Assembly: GCF_014898055.3 (NCBI RefSeq)
Contig: NW_023604295.1
Location: 66,365,730 to 66,429,729 of the forward strand
Reading direction: 5' to 3'
Length of the DNA stretch: 64,000 nucleotides
Source: Talpa occidentalis
Lineage: Eukaryota; Chordata; Mammalia; Eulipotyphla; Talpidae
Shown: piece by piece, positions 49,910 to 61,739 of the stretch
How the letters are laid out: each line of letters begins with the position of its first letter
Numbering within the stretch: position 1 is the first letter of the stretch
The notes under the pieces: generated by a model
The model's input: the letters and a program-made list of their open reading frames with translations, nothing else
Told to the model about the DNA's origin: nothing
Databases searched by the model: none
Position numbers and translations under genes: made by a program

Positions 49910-52075
49910 TCATAAATTTGTGAGCTACACATGATAGGAAAGTACAGTGAAAGGGGTTCTCATATAGTCTATATATGTCCATGTATATCTCTACTTAGAT
50001 ATATGCCTATAGCTGTACCTGTGAGTAGATCTACACTTATATCTACATTGTATGTATATATATAATACACCTATACAAATGTCTCTACCTCTGCATGTAT
50101 CTATCATCTATCATTATCAGGACTCTTTAGTCTGTGAATAAGACCTGAGTCACCCAGACTTAGAGTAACAAAACAAATTTGTTGTAGAACTGGCTACAGA
50201 ATTATGATCTTCTGCTTCTTGTGGACTGTCTTTTCCAAAGTGTCACCAAAGTCAACCAGGAAGGATATAACTCAGGCTCGTAAACACCTGAAGTTGACTT
50301 GGTTCCTATGTATACAAAAGCAAAATTTTGCTGACTTTTGCTGTTGCTACCTCTGTTACTGAATTAATAAATAATTGCTGCACAATTTATCTGATAATAG
50401 TAACAGTGTGACTAGCTACACTACACATTACTGTGATGAAAAAAATTTAGCTGACAATGCAGAGAGCAAACATTAGTATAAAACAATACTTGATTGGAAA
50501 ACATCCAGATAACCATTTTAAATAAATTTTATGTTAAGTGCTGGTTATTTTAAAAATAATAGCTCTGTTAACTGAGGGACTGGAGACCATGTTCTACAGG
50601 ATGGAGGTGGCTACTGGAAAATGCAGCATCTCCATTCTAAGGAGGAGCCAACTCTTATTCAGTTACTAGGTCCAGCCGGTGGTTTATGAAGGCTGGGTAG
50701 CTCATTTATTCTAAGCAGTAAAATCTGACATTTTAAAGAGGGAGAGATGCTTTTACAGAAGTCCTTGAAATAACATAGTATTAGAAGAAATAGTATTAGA
50801 AGGGACAAAGAGAGTGTTGATGGAGAATTTTGACTGAGGTTCTTTCTAAGTATAAGAGGAAGTTGCCATATTCTAAATAAAAGTGTGGATTAAAGTGTGT
50901 CCTTCAATGACAGAATAGTAAATTTAGATGGAAAGCTCTTCATTGTTTAAAATGGATGTGTGCCACTGAAGTAGTTAATGGATTAACTTTTGATTTTTCT
51001 CAATATGCTCTTAAGCCAAGATTTCCAAATAAATACCAGAAAATTGGTTGAGAAAATACTGAGTACAACATCAGTCTTCTTTTTCAAATTTTCTGTTCCA
51101 AGTTTGTACATTAAATGTTGTTTTCCATAAAGTTTGAAATGTCTTGACAACTGTTTCAGAACAATCAATTATTCACCCCATATTTTATTTATATTGATAT
51201 TTAGACAATAACATAATTAAAATTCAAAGTAGAATTGTCTCATAATCTAGCCAACTTATTCATAAGGTAAATATAGACCCTGGAACGTTGTAGCAATTAT
51301 TAGGCAGGCACAGAGGAATTTGCTATGAAATGAACACCATCAAGGGGATTTATTTCTTAAAATGCCTAAAAACTTTCTTTTGGCAGACCCAGAGTATGAC
51401 ATGCTATGAGACAGTACCTTGGATATTTTAACCATGTGTGAGTATTTTAAAATATTTTGCCTTTTGGGGAGATAAAATTATGGAATTTGGGAATCTCAAG
51501 TATATAAATATTTCATAATTCCCTTGTGTCTCTGTTATTCTCGCTATTTATTTTTCTTTTAATAGTCTAATCCACATAGCTAGAAATGATCCATGGTTTA
51601 TTTCTTTATATAATAGTCATATATTTCCCACCTAACATTTTTCTTTGTTATTAGTAGACTAAGGGACAATATACTTTAAACACTATAAAGTACTATACAG
51701 CCAAAATGTGGTAAGTTTCAGGGGGCCCAAGGAAAGAGGAAATCAATACAAGAGTAAATTTATGAAAATATATATGATTTGAACTAAAACTCTTCAAAAG
51801 TATTTAAATAAATATTTTAAATACTGTGTGTTTATATTCAAATAATAAATTATCTTGTCTGACTCACTGATTTCACAATTAAAAAAATGTACTTCCCCCT
51901 AAGGGGATAATGCACAACATTTTTTTTCCTAAACAAAACTATTAGGAATCAATGGAACTCAGAGAAAAGACTAGCCACTTGTAGAAAACACCAGAAATGA
52001 GCCTAGTATTTGAAGTGATTTATAAATATTTCTGAAAAATCCCATGTGAAGCTTTCTAATCTAAAAGTAGCTAAA
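49910..52075. other. intergenic stretch with TA-rich low-complexity DNA
   Basis: 49960-50110 is TATATC-type low-complexity DNA. Nothing else recognised. Confidence 0.5.
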
Positions 52076-52079
52076 ACAA

Positions 52080-52140
52080 GATCATTTCATCATCTGTAAA
52101 GTGAGGGGGTTGGATTAGAGGATCATCCCCATGAATTATA
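52080..52140 (+). mobile_element. MIR-like tail fragment
   Basis: TTTCATCATCTGTAAAGTGA followed by GGGGTTGGATTAGAGGATCA is the widely shared 3' part of MIR-type elements; only about 60 bp remain. Confidence 0.55.
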
Positions 52141-53104
52141 TCACATTATGCCAAATGCAAAGAGAAAGGTCGATGCAGGAGAAGGGCTCAGAAATGGAAT
52201 TGGAGGAGGCAGTCTCATCAGAAGTGAATGCTGAAAGGAAGTCTGTTGTTCGTGCAGTTTCAAGGCCAATTAGTATGGAGTGAGCTATGTGCTAAAGAGC
52301 CCAGGTACCAGGACTTAAAGGAACTGGATAAAGTGAACAAGCTATCATGAAACAAGATAAATGAGCAGTGACTGAGTGGGCTCCAGAGAGGAAAGAGCAA
52401 GATTACTATAGCTACAAAGCAAGTTGTGTAATTGTTGGCACAAGCATCCTCTGTGACTTGTGTCAGAGTGCATGCAAGTGGGGAAGCCCCAGATTTACCC
52501 AATAGGGCATATTTTGTGGCTTCTGGGTTGGGGTTTGGCCAAGAGAAGTGTTATAGGCGCCTGTGGTCCAGGGTTACACATACTTATCCTTCTTCATTTC
52601 CAATTATAACAAAGTTACACTGCTGAAACATCAGGTATTCTCTGTTTGATATTAGGTATTAAGTTCTGTAACAATTTTCCTCCTTTAAACTTTTCAAAGT
52701 CTTTAAGAATGTTTTGCCACTACATTAACTCTTTCAATCCACCATAGCATGTGGAGATAATTTATATAATGAAAATACATTATTTTCTGCTTATAAATGC
52801 ATGCAAATTGTTCTTAAAAATAAACCTCAGATCTATATCTCAAACTTTCTTTGAAAAAATTGTTGACACTGTTTATGAAGCCACAGTCAGATTTTGATAT
52901 AGTGAGCAGACTTCAGTTTGGATAAGAACATTACAACTTGTAAACATTATGACTGGCTCCCATTTTGAAAACTCTTCGTAAATACTGTAATAGTAGCCAA
53001 ACAGACCCAATGGATTGATTTTATATGTGTTGTTCTATCAAATACTGCCACCTTTCCACCATCTGTGATAATAATATAAAACTGAGTATTATAACTCTTT
53101 GTAT

Positions 53105-53310
53105 TAGATGATAATGTGCCAAGTTCTTACCATGCACTCATTCAGACATGAGAATATTTTGCATGAGGATTGTAACATTATTGTACTTATTTATATCATC
53201 TCATTAATTAATGTAACTTGTTCAAGGTCTCATAGCTAAGCTTCACCTGTGGAATTAAAGACTCAGAATCTGAATTCAGAGCCTGATACATTAGCTTCTG
53301 CAAATGCTAT
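53105..53310 (-). mobile_element. MIR SINE, antisense
   Basis: Plus strand shows the antisense MIR order: TGTGCCAAGTTCTTACCATG, ATCTCATTAATTAATG, AACTTGTTCAAGGTCTCATAGCTAA, then TTCAGAGCCTGATACATTAG. Confidence 0.75.
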
Positions 53311-55226
53311 TGTCCAAGTATTTTCATGATCACAAAACTCTTAATATGGAACTAGAAAAAAGAAAATACACTAGTCCTTTATTTGGCTATAAAAATGGCG
53401 GTGGATACCTCACCAGAGGCCTTCACTGGACACCTACAATAGATCCCTCTTGGTAGCAGAGGAGAAGGGATAATTTTGGTTTACCTGATCTGAGACTATG
53501 ACTTTGCCACTTTGGACATTTGAGAATGAAGTAAAGAGGAAACAATAGTGGGTGGAAAGCCTGGGAGAGTAGTTTACATTGTCATAGCAGCTTGTAATAG
53601 AAGTGTAATTGACATTTACTGAATTTACATTAAGTGACTTCCATATCCCTCATAACCTAAGGCCAACTATGTTGCCAACTTTACTCATGTCTTTCCTTAT
53701 CCTTTATACTACTAATACATCACTGGATGCACATGATGCTTCTGCAGCTTAATGCCATTCATCTATGAATAGATCATCTATTCATGATCTCTTTTCCTTT
53801 TCATTGCAAAGTCCATCATTTGTCATGACAGCTCAAATGGAACTTGTGAAAACTGAGAAACCTCTGCAACTCTAATAGCTGTTCCTTATGTGATTCTATT
53901 TTTTTTTTCTTTTTATTTCCTTTCTTGGGTTCACTGCATGGCATTATCTTTGGCGGATCAATAGTGCCTTCAAGTTAGGGAAAGGATTACAGTATCTAAC
54001 CAACCCTAGGTGTTCTGATATAAGGTCAGAACACAAAGACATGTTCTGTGTTAGAAGTGAAAATGATGACTCAAGGCCGATTACGATTTACTAGCGAATG
54101 GGAAAACAAGAAGTAAAAAGAATATAAACCAGGCAATGTTGGGAGAGGTGATTTGCCATGAACCTTGACTGTCCTGTGGCGTTGCTGTGTATATCAAGAA
54201 TGTAAAGCCATGACCTCTCTTTTTAGGGCCATTTCTCAGGCTTGCATTTGCAAAAAGGAATGAGGACTAAAAGCAGGGCTTCCTTGTCATTCCTTATAAA
54301 ACAGTGAAATTTCCATGTTTAGTATTCTTTGTCATGTCACAAATCTACAATGTATTCAGCATTAATAAGGGTGCTTCATCATCACCCTTCTGGACCCCGG
54401 GCTTGGGGTGGGGACAAGGAGAACTGACATTAATGTGAAGCTAATGTTACCTACTGAGCTGTGACTAATGAAGTTCCTTGTCTTTGACCCAGATGTCTCC
54501 TGACTTCTGCCAGTAACCAGGAAACAGAAATAAGCTACTTTATTAACTCCCGAGTAGGTAAAGTTCACAAATTTTTACAGTTCTCGACAAATACAACTAT
54601 CTATATGTAACACCTTGATTCTTTCCTAATTCTTCAATAAAATAAACCTAAATTTTTAATTTATTTTCTTACAATTAGACATAAAGTTATGGATGTAAAG
54701 GTTCAAATAGTTTACTTGGGATTAACAGGTAAGACTACTAGGTGAATAGAGAAATGAGACAAAGAAGAGAGCAGTCAAGGAAAGCTATATAAAGTCAGTG
54801 GTCGCAGTGGGTGAAGGAGCTTAATTCCACTGGGATAACTCTGGAATACAAAGTAAAGCACAAGCTTCAGAGTTATCCCATTTAACAGGGTAATGAGATA
54901 TTTATACATCAATTAACATCAGTCACTGATTGGGAGCTACCCTTGAGGGATATTAAATTCTTGGCATTTCCAGCATGCCTGACATGGGTAGAGAGGCCAC
55001 TGATTTGGAGAGAGACATAAGCATAGGAAAATGCAGATGCTGAAGTTGGAATCAACCTGTGGCAGAAAAATATCAGTTTATAGTACTAAAAATTGTACTT
55101 GTGGAAAGAACAAATTATACATCAAAGTAGTTCATAATTATGTGTTTCCAGCCTTTGAGGCCTACAGTAAATTTAATAGAGTATGCAAGTGCATGGTGTA
55201 CCTACTAACACCACACTCTTAGTTGC

Positions 55227-55274
<48 letters not shown>
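55227..55274. repeat. (CTAT)12 microsatellite
   Basis: Twelve uninterrupted CTAT units (48 bp). Perfect tetranucleotide tracts of this length are usually polymorphic. Confidence 0.97.
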
Positions 55275-55727
55275 ACTTTTTGTTACTATGTCATGAGGAC
55301 TACCATGCCACCACCATGACCTACTATAATGTGCACAAGGCAGGTTTGTTGAAAGAAAGAACAGACTGATAAAAGTGTACATAGCTGAAAAGGCAATCAG
55401 TAATAACCTGATTAGAAATAGAAATGTCTAAGTTTAATATTTAATGGTATAAAGGCACATAATTGAAAATACAACCTTGCATAATCCAATTTAATATGTG
55501 ATTTCTCTAGCTGGTTTGACTCATACTTACCCTAAGTTGAAGAATGTTGGTCAGCTAAAATGGGAGCTGGGAAACTCCTGGGGCATTACTTTATCACCAA
55601 GGGGCACAACTCACTTGTGAATAATCAGGAGTTGACTGTCCAGGAAAATCTTCCTATTGCCAATGTTTCCATTCAGAAATAAACAGAAGTTACTGAATGA
55701 CCGAAGGAAAAGTGGTGAAACCAGCAT

Positions 55728-55915
55728 GAATAATACCTACCATATGCCAAGAGTTATACCACACAGTTCACATGGATTCACACGTTGGACTCTTATCCCC
55801 AGTATTTCTATGAGGTTTCTATTTTACATAGTAAAGGGAACTGAAGTTTAAGGACACTTTCCCAGGGCATAGAATAAGTATAAGCAGATTATGACTGTGA
55901 ATTCATGTCTGTATG
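55728..55915 (-). mobile_element. MIR SINE, antisense, degraded
   Basis: TACCTACCATATGCCAAGAG, TATGAGGTTTCTATTTTACA, then GGGAACTGAAGTTTAAGGAC follow the antisense MIR order with many substitutions. Confidence 0.65.
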
Positions 55916-56942
55916 GTTTTTACATCATTTTTGACTATAAATATTTCATGCTGAATATAGATAAAACTGCAGTAATATTCCAAATTAAAACATTTCTTTT
56001 TAAGTACATACAACACATACACTTGATATGTAGACTTCATGTTTTTGATGTTTGACAGTTGACAACTATGGGGTGCAAAGGAAATCATCCCATACCCCTA
56101 TGTTTCTTCTCAGGCTGATTGAGAAATCTGAACAACATCCGATAGATTAGCAAGGGAAAAACAATTTAATGTGTGGAAAATTTACATGGCTCTAAATTTT
56201 AAAGAATAATGGTGTGGACCAGAGGTATTTATTTTGCATTTAGGAACCTGGGGATTCAAGGAGAGAAAGGAAGAGACTTCACTAGAACAACAAGAGAGGT
56301 ATTTACCTCATCCTTACTCTGAGAGTAAAGATGAAATTCATTGATGGAGAAAACATGTTTACTGATGAGCCTACAGCTGGAAAAGACCCTCCATAATACT
56401 CTCTTTCTAGGTATCTCTTCTTTAGTTAAGGAGGGGTGAAGGATTTAGTCAAGGACTGAAGCTTCTCCTACCCTTGAGGGACCTCACTGCTCTCAATACA
56501 AAATAATATGCATCCTTTAAGTAATAGTAATTGATTCCCAAGGCTTACATGGGCTTCACTGACCTCCAGTTCCCATATGAAAGTCACAAGAGGCCTACTC
56601 TGGGCACAATGAGAAAATGCTTTATGACCTTTTTCGAGAGACAGACACCACACAGCTTTCAAGCCCCACCATTGCTCATCCCCCTGTTTTACATATGGAC
56701 AAATTAATAAGAACAACTGGATGCTCCCTCTTTTGATACTGTTAGAGAAAGTTCAAACAAAACATGTCCCAGTTTTCACAGAGAAACCTTACTACCAACA
56801 GTGCCCCTTAATTCCCTTAGAAATATCAATGCTCGTCTCTTGCTTCTACTCTCCTAAGTAATTTTTGTGATTCTTGGGAATCAATCATGATCTCCCCAAA
56901 TAGACTTATAAGTCGTGAACTTTTAAAAATTCTCCTGTGCAA

Positions 56943-57788
56943 GAAAAAGGAACTCTTCTGCACTGTTGGTGGGAGTGCAAACTGGTCCAACCACTATGGA
57001 GAGCTGTGTGGAGATTTCTGGACCTACTAAACATAGAGCTTCCATATGATCCAGCAATTCCACTCCTAGGTATTTACCCAAAGGACACAGAAACATCAAT
57101 TCCAAAGAACACCTGCACCCCTATGTTTATAGCAGCACTATTTACAATAGCTAAGCTTTGGAAACAGCCCAAATGCCCAAAAATAGATGACTGGATCAAG
57201 AAGATGTGGTACATATATGCCATGGAATATTACTCAGCATTCAAAAAAGATAAACACATGCAATTTGCAGCAACATGGATGGCACTGGAAGGGATCATGC
57301 TCAGCGAAATAAGCCAGGAAGAAAAAGAAAAATACCGGATGGTCTCACTCATAGCAGGAATCTAGAAAACTTAAATAAGGGACCAGGAAAATGAATAACT
57401 ATAAGAAAGTGAAAATCAGAATCAACAAAAATCTATGAACCAGAGACACTTTTGGGGGGGGTGGGTGGCGGGAGGGGAGGGATGGGGTCAAAATGGGGGG
57501 TTTGCAATTGTATGGGGAATATAAAAATAAAATTTATTATTAAAAAAAAAGATGTACTCTAGCACTGGTGTTTTTATAGGGGGACTCAACCTGTGCATGC
57601 TTATTCACTCACTCATTTCTCACTCTGGATGTAAGGGGTTGATAAGGGTTGATAATTTTTTTTCTGTAAAATGTACAGATGGTAAATGGACCATGTGATT
57701 TCTGTCAGAACTATTCAATTCTGCCATTATAGAGTAAAATCAGCATGTAACATGCAGATGAAAAATGAAAATAAATAAATAAATAAAT
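56943..57788 (+). mobile_element. 5'-truncated L1 LINE with 3'-transduced flank
   Basis: From 56943 the sequence encodes the C-terminal part of L1 ORF2p (open from the truncation point to the stop near 57363; [11 protein letters not shown] and DWIKKMWYIY motifs typical of the ORF2 end). Then come the 3' UTR with a G-tract at 57454-57487, the poly(A) signal AATAAA and an A-run at about 57541-57550. Another 240 bp of non-L1 DNA follows, ending in (AAAT)n at 57768-57788. Perfect 18-bp TSDs AAAAATTCTCCTGTGCAA sit at 56925-56942 and 57789-57806, outside both parts. The left target reads TTTT/AAAAA, the L1 endonuclease preference. Confidence 0.94.
57551..57788 (+). mobile_element. candidate L1 3' transduction segment
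   Basis: Lies between the L1 poly(A) run and a second tail of repeated AAAT, and inside the L1's TSD pair. It shows no L1, SINE or LTR similarity that I recognise. The simplest reading is read-through from the source L1 to a downstream AATAAA, carried along at insertion. Confidence 0.8.
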
Positions 57789-58329
57789 AAAAATTCTCCT
57801 GTGCAAATGTAACATCTTCAGTCATGACTTCTGAATGAAATTTTGTGTTTAAGAGTCATTCCCTTACTAGGGGGGACCACAATATTTGGCACAACCAAGA
57901 TGTCAAATACTGTCTAATACAAGAATAGGTGCCCCCTTGTCCTCAATATTTGGCCAGGTGTCATGGTTCCAGAGGAGGACTCTTTGTTGTGAATCCCTTG
58001 GCCACCTGGATATTTCCTTGGATAAAACAGAGTTAACAGAAAGGGTGTTCTTTATGCACCAGTGTCACAATCATATGTGGTGTAGCTCTCTGAGACACTG
58101 CTACATTTAAATACCTTTCAGGATGTACCAGATCAAGAACTGTACCCAGAAATCTGAATAACTGGTTGTGCTTTAGGCTGTCATCTTAGCATTAGATACC
58201 CTATTCAACAATTGCTCCATTTGTACATTTTGACACACTCTAGGCTATTGTCAATGATTTGCCCATCTATTCTGGGAATGACAAAAATTGTTTAACCAAG
58301 GTTGCCTCTTTTAATGTAAAGAACTGTGG

Positions 58330-58587
58330 TGATCTCTTGTTTTTTACAACTATTCAAAAAACAAATCAAGACCATACATGATCCTGCATACATTAAAGCC
58401 ACAATACAAATCCCTACCAAAATAGTCCTCTCCTCTTGCAGAGTTATTGACAGTGACAAAGGCACTCCTTTCACTTTCAAAGCTGTACATTGCTGGGATT
58501 TTGAACAATACATTTGATACCATATACCTGCTTTACCAGGCTCAAGCTATATGCCTTATAGAGCATAGTAATGGCTTATTTAAGTAA
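58330..58587 (+). pseudogene. endogenous retrovirus pol remnant (integrase core-like)
   Basis: A degenerate stretch, open from 58326 to 58517, contains an SDKGT-type motif that fits the second catalytic Asp region of retroviral integrases. Similarity resumes in another frame after about 58535 (a one-base shift), with an Asn-Gly-Leu-rich end like class III (ERV-L-like) integrases. It is broken by frameshift and stops and is non-functional. The 460 bp upstream may be further decayed pol but I see no firm motif. Confidence 0.6.
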
Positions 58588-58679
58588 GTTCAAAATTAGC
58601 CAACTGAAATATTGCACATTTCAGTCACCAGTCAAATATCAGAGGTAAATTGTAAAAGAGTCAGATTCAATGATTCATG

Positions 58680-59310
58680 AAGTGAGGAAGCTAGGCAATG
58701 GGTAGAGGCAGTCAGTTAGGAAAAGGGTGTCCCAAGCCCCAAGTCCATTTATAAGTCTGACTGAGGAACAGATGGTTACAGCCAGGAGGGTGCCTCCCCC
58801 AATCCCAAGCCCAGGTACCTTAGGTCCATTTATTAGCCTGACTGGAGAACAATCAATGACCAGGAGAGTGCCCTTCACCCTAACCCAGTAAAGAGTGGAA
58901 TGTCCAGAACACCAACAGAGTAACACAATGCTAAAGCAGTGGACCAAAGCTGGTTTTGGAAAAGTAGACCAGGTAATGTGGGCAAAGTCAGTGGGCTTTG
59001 GTAGCCTAGGAGAACCCTGTGGGCCCAGTCAATCAGCATAAGACAGAATGCAGAAACACTCAACAACAAAACCCCCACTCTTTGCCCACTATACCTGTAG
59101 GAGCACCCACTTCTCGCCACCTCAGTGGCTACACACTCAGGACCCCTTTCTTCTTGGGGAACTTTCCTGCCCTTATTCCTACCTATCAATAAATCTCTTG
59201 CTTTTCTGTAACTTTGATCTCGATGTTGAATTCTTTCCTAGCCAAAGACATGAACCGAGAAAGAGTCTAGGGCTCTGGGCCTGTTCCCCCCAAACCTCTA
59301 TTCACTTACA
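58680..59310 (+). mobile_element. endogenous retrovirus LTR (family C), 3' LTR
   Basis: U3 carries two diverged 70-80 bp tandem repeats (58733-58805 and 58806-58885, each with a GTCCATTTAT[A/T]AG core and CCAGGAG[G/A]GTGCC). Then a CAATCAGCATAA segment, an AATAAA signal at 59188-59193 and a 3' end TTCACTTACA at 59310. It follows an integrase-like remnant in the same orientation, so it is read as the 3' LTR of a decayed provirus. Confidence 0.72.
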
Positions 59311-60775
59311 GTTATCTAGCTTTACCATGCTCCTTTCCTTTTCTGTTTTGGATCTGAGCAAGCTGACAAGAAGTATAGTGCTTCCTCCTTTGATACTAGT
59401 GGGAAATACAAAAAATCTACAAACAGCCCATGTGAACTAACACTCATCCTACCCCCACACTCCCTCCTACCATAAAAAACTAAAGTCAGTCGCTGTTTTC
59501 TTTCTTTTCAAGCTGTTCTTGGACGTGTTTAGGCAATCCTTCTGCCCACACCCACCCAAAACCTCATTTTGTGAGTTTGTGGCATTATAAATTTTGATTT
59601 GCAAAACAAATGTTGATTTTAAGGGATCCATCTCACCTCATTGGGGTGGCCACAACAAAATCCATTTCAGTTATTTTAACATTGAAAACTGCAAAGTAAG
59701 GATTCTTGACATTATAACACAATTCAATTATACTACCCTTATAAAAGACCCTTAAGTCTTTTTTTTAAAGTATATATTTTCATATATGATATCCACATTG
59801 CAAAATTCTATCTAAAACCCCTTAGAGCAAACTATTCTTGCAACTAACATATGGTCCTTCTGATATGGTTAGCTAAGTCTTGCAAAAAAAGAAAAAATAT
59901 ATTATCCCTTGTTTTGCATTTTTTTTCCTGTGTGCATGATACAAAATTTAAGTGTTTAAACATTTTAAAACATCTATCACAATCAAAGCAGCAAAATTGT
60001 CACTTGTTCTACCTTTAATTTTGCAAAACAAAAGAACTAAAGTTGAATGGCTTTTTCCCCCAAGGTTCAATTGACTATAATTCTTATTATATTTAGTATG
60101 CATTTCAATAAAAACTTATTCTTCTAAAACTAATACTTCTAGAGTATTTACACTTCAATAACTCTTCTGATGCTCAAAAAATGCAATATTTGTTAACTAA
60201 TAATCCTCTTTTATTGACATTAGTAACATATTACCATTTTGGCCAAGGAATGTAAAATGATGGCTGGGTGCACATAAGGTGATATTCTGCTCATGAACTG
60301 TGATGCTGTGATTGTGAAAAGTTGACTCTAGGAAGCCATTTTAAAATGGGGTTAGGAAGCAATTACAGAGAAATTGCATTACCCATTTCATTTGAATTGG
60401 GCAAAAGATCTTTGGACTGAGCCAAGAGCAATCATTCAAGAAACCATTAAGCAAAAAATTATTTGAGAACTGATGAGTGTAGATTTTTAGCTGGAGGATA
60501 GAATCACTCAGTTCCCTTTTCTCTGTTTTACAGAATTAGTAACCAATTAGGTATAGCCAAGAATAGTTTAAGTCTATTAACACTTAGCTCTTTTCTTTTA
60601 TCTTTTCTTTAACCTTATATTTTTCTCCCCTCAACTTAATCCCTCCTTGAGGTAAAATTTAAGTTATCTACCTGGTATTCCAAATTAAACATTCTTTGTC
60701 TTTTAAACGGCCTTCTGTATTTTTAGGTTGACATATAAAAAGAAATATATACGCGCAACATATATTACACATATC
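59311..60775. other. intergenic stretch
   Basis: Follows the 3' LTR of the decayed provirus. No gene, and no repeat I can name. Confidence 0.45.
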
Positions 60776-60779
60776 TATG

Positions 60780-61140
60780 GTCTTCAACCTAATTCCTGGC
60801 ACAGAACCTCTAACATCCTTGGAATTTCCTAAGGATTGAAAGTGGTTAAGGTGTCTTTTGTTATGCTAATGTGGCAACTTTTGGACCATACCTAAGGATG
60901 AAGTTGTTTGTCAAGAGAACCAAAGTCATGACTAGAGGGTTAAAACTTTCAGACCCTCCCACCCCATTTCCAAGAAAAGGTACAGGGCTAGAAGTTGAAT
61001 CAATAGCTAGTAGTTTTTGGTAAAAGAAGTTTCTACCATAACAGGGAGTTGGATTTTTCTAAAATCCTCATTGATTTTCTATCTCCTTATCTCCTGACTT
61101 TTCTCCAAAGTTTAACACTTTATAAGGACCTCGATTTTGG
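60780..61140. mobile_element. ancient LTR-like interspersed repeat, family not assigned
   Basis: ACATCCTTGGAATTTCCTAA, TTGTTATGCTAATGTGGCAA and GGGTTAAAACTTTCAGACCC recall an old, widely dispersed mammalian LTR-type repeat. Boundaries and orientation are uncertain. Confidence 0.35.
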
Positions 61141-61671
61141 GTACCCATTTCATTAGAATAATTCCATAAATGTCTATTGATTCCATTGAATCACAAACAT
61201 TCTGAGGTTAAGGAGTAGATTATATTCACCTTTGAATACTTCACACGTGGCGTAGAATTAGATATGGGAGGATCTCAATATATTTCTGTGTGGTACTAGC
61301 TTATGCAAAAGTGAAACAAATCTTACATGATTATAAAACAGTTGTTAGCAAGACCCCACTCTTATGCCAGAAATTTTGCCTTTGGCCCATGGCGGTATCT
61401 CACTGCATCTGAACACTCAGAGCTTTCCATGTGCTGTATTTTACTACATACAAAATTATGTTACAATGAATCACAAGACAACAAGGGCCCATTTTTGTGA
61501 GCAACGTTGCATCAGATTCTAGTTTGCATTCCACAGAGTGTATTGTGCAGAAATGCTCAATATATACTTGGTTAGATATTTTTGCAGGGCATAGTTTTAA
61601 TGCTATTCATTTACTAGCAACTGCCCTACATAAAATGGCTAAACACAGTTCATTGTTAAGGAATGTAACAT

Positions 61672-61734
61672 AGTGTTTTTCACATAATGGACATTCAGCA
61701 AGCATTTAGCAAATGAAAGAATAAATATATGTGT
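61672..61734 (+). mobile_element. L2-like 3' end, degraded
   Basis: TTTTTCACATAATGGACATT followed by CAGCAAGCATTTAGCAAATG and AAAGAATAAAT follows the L2 3' end. Confidence 0.5.
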
Positions 61735-61739
61735 TGGTG

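Noticed and set aside
56937..57365. 142-codon open frame as a possible host gene
   Set aside because: It is the C-terminal part of L1 ORF2p in a 5'-truncated insertion; the first few codons come from flanking target DNA.
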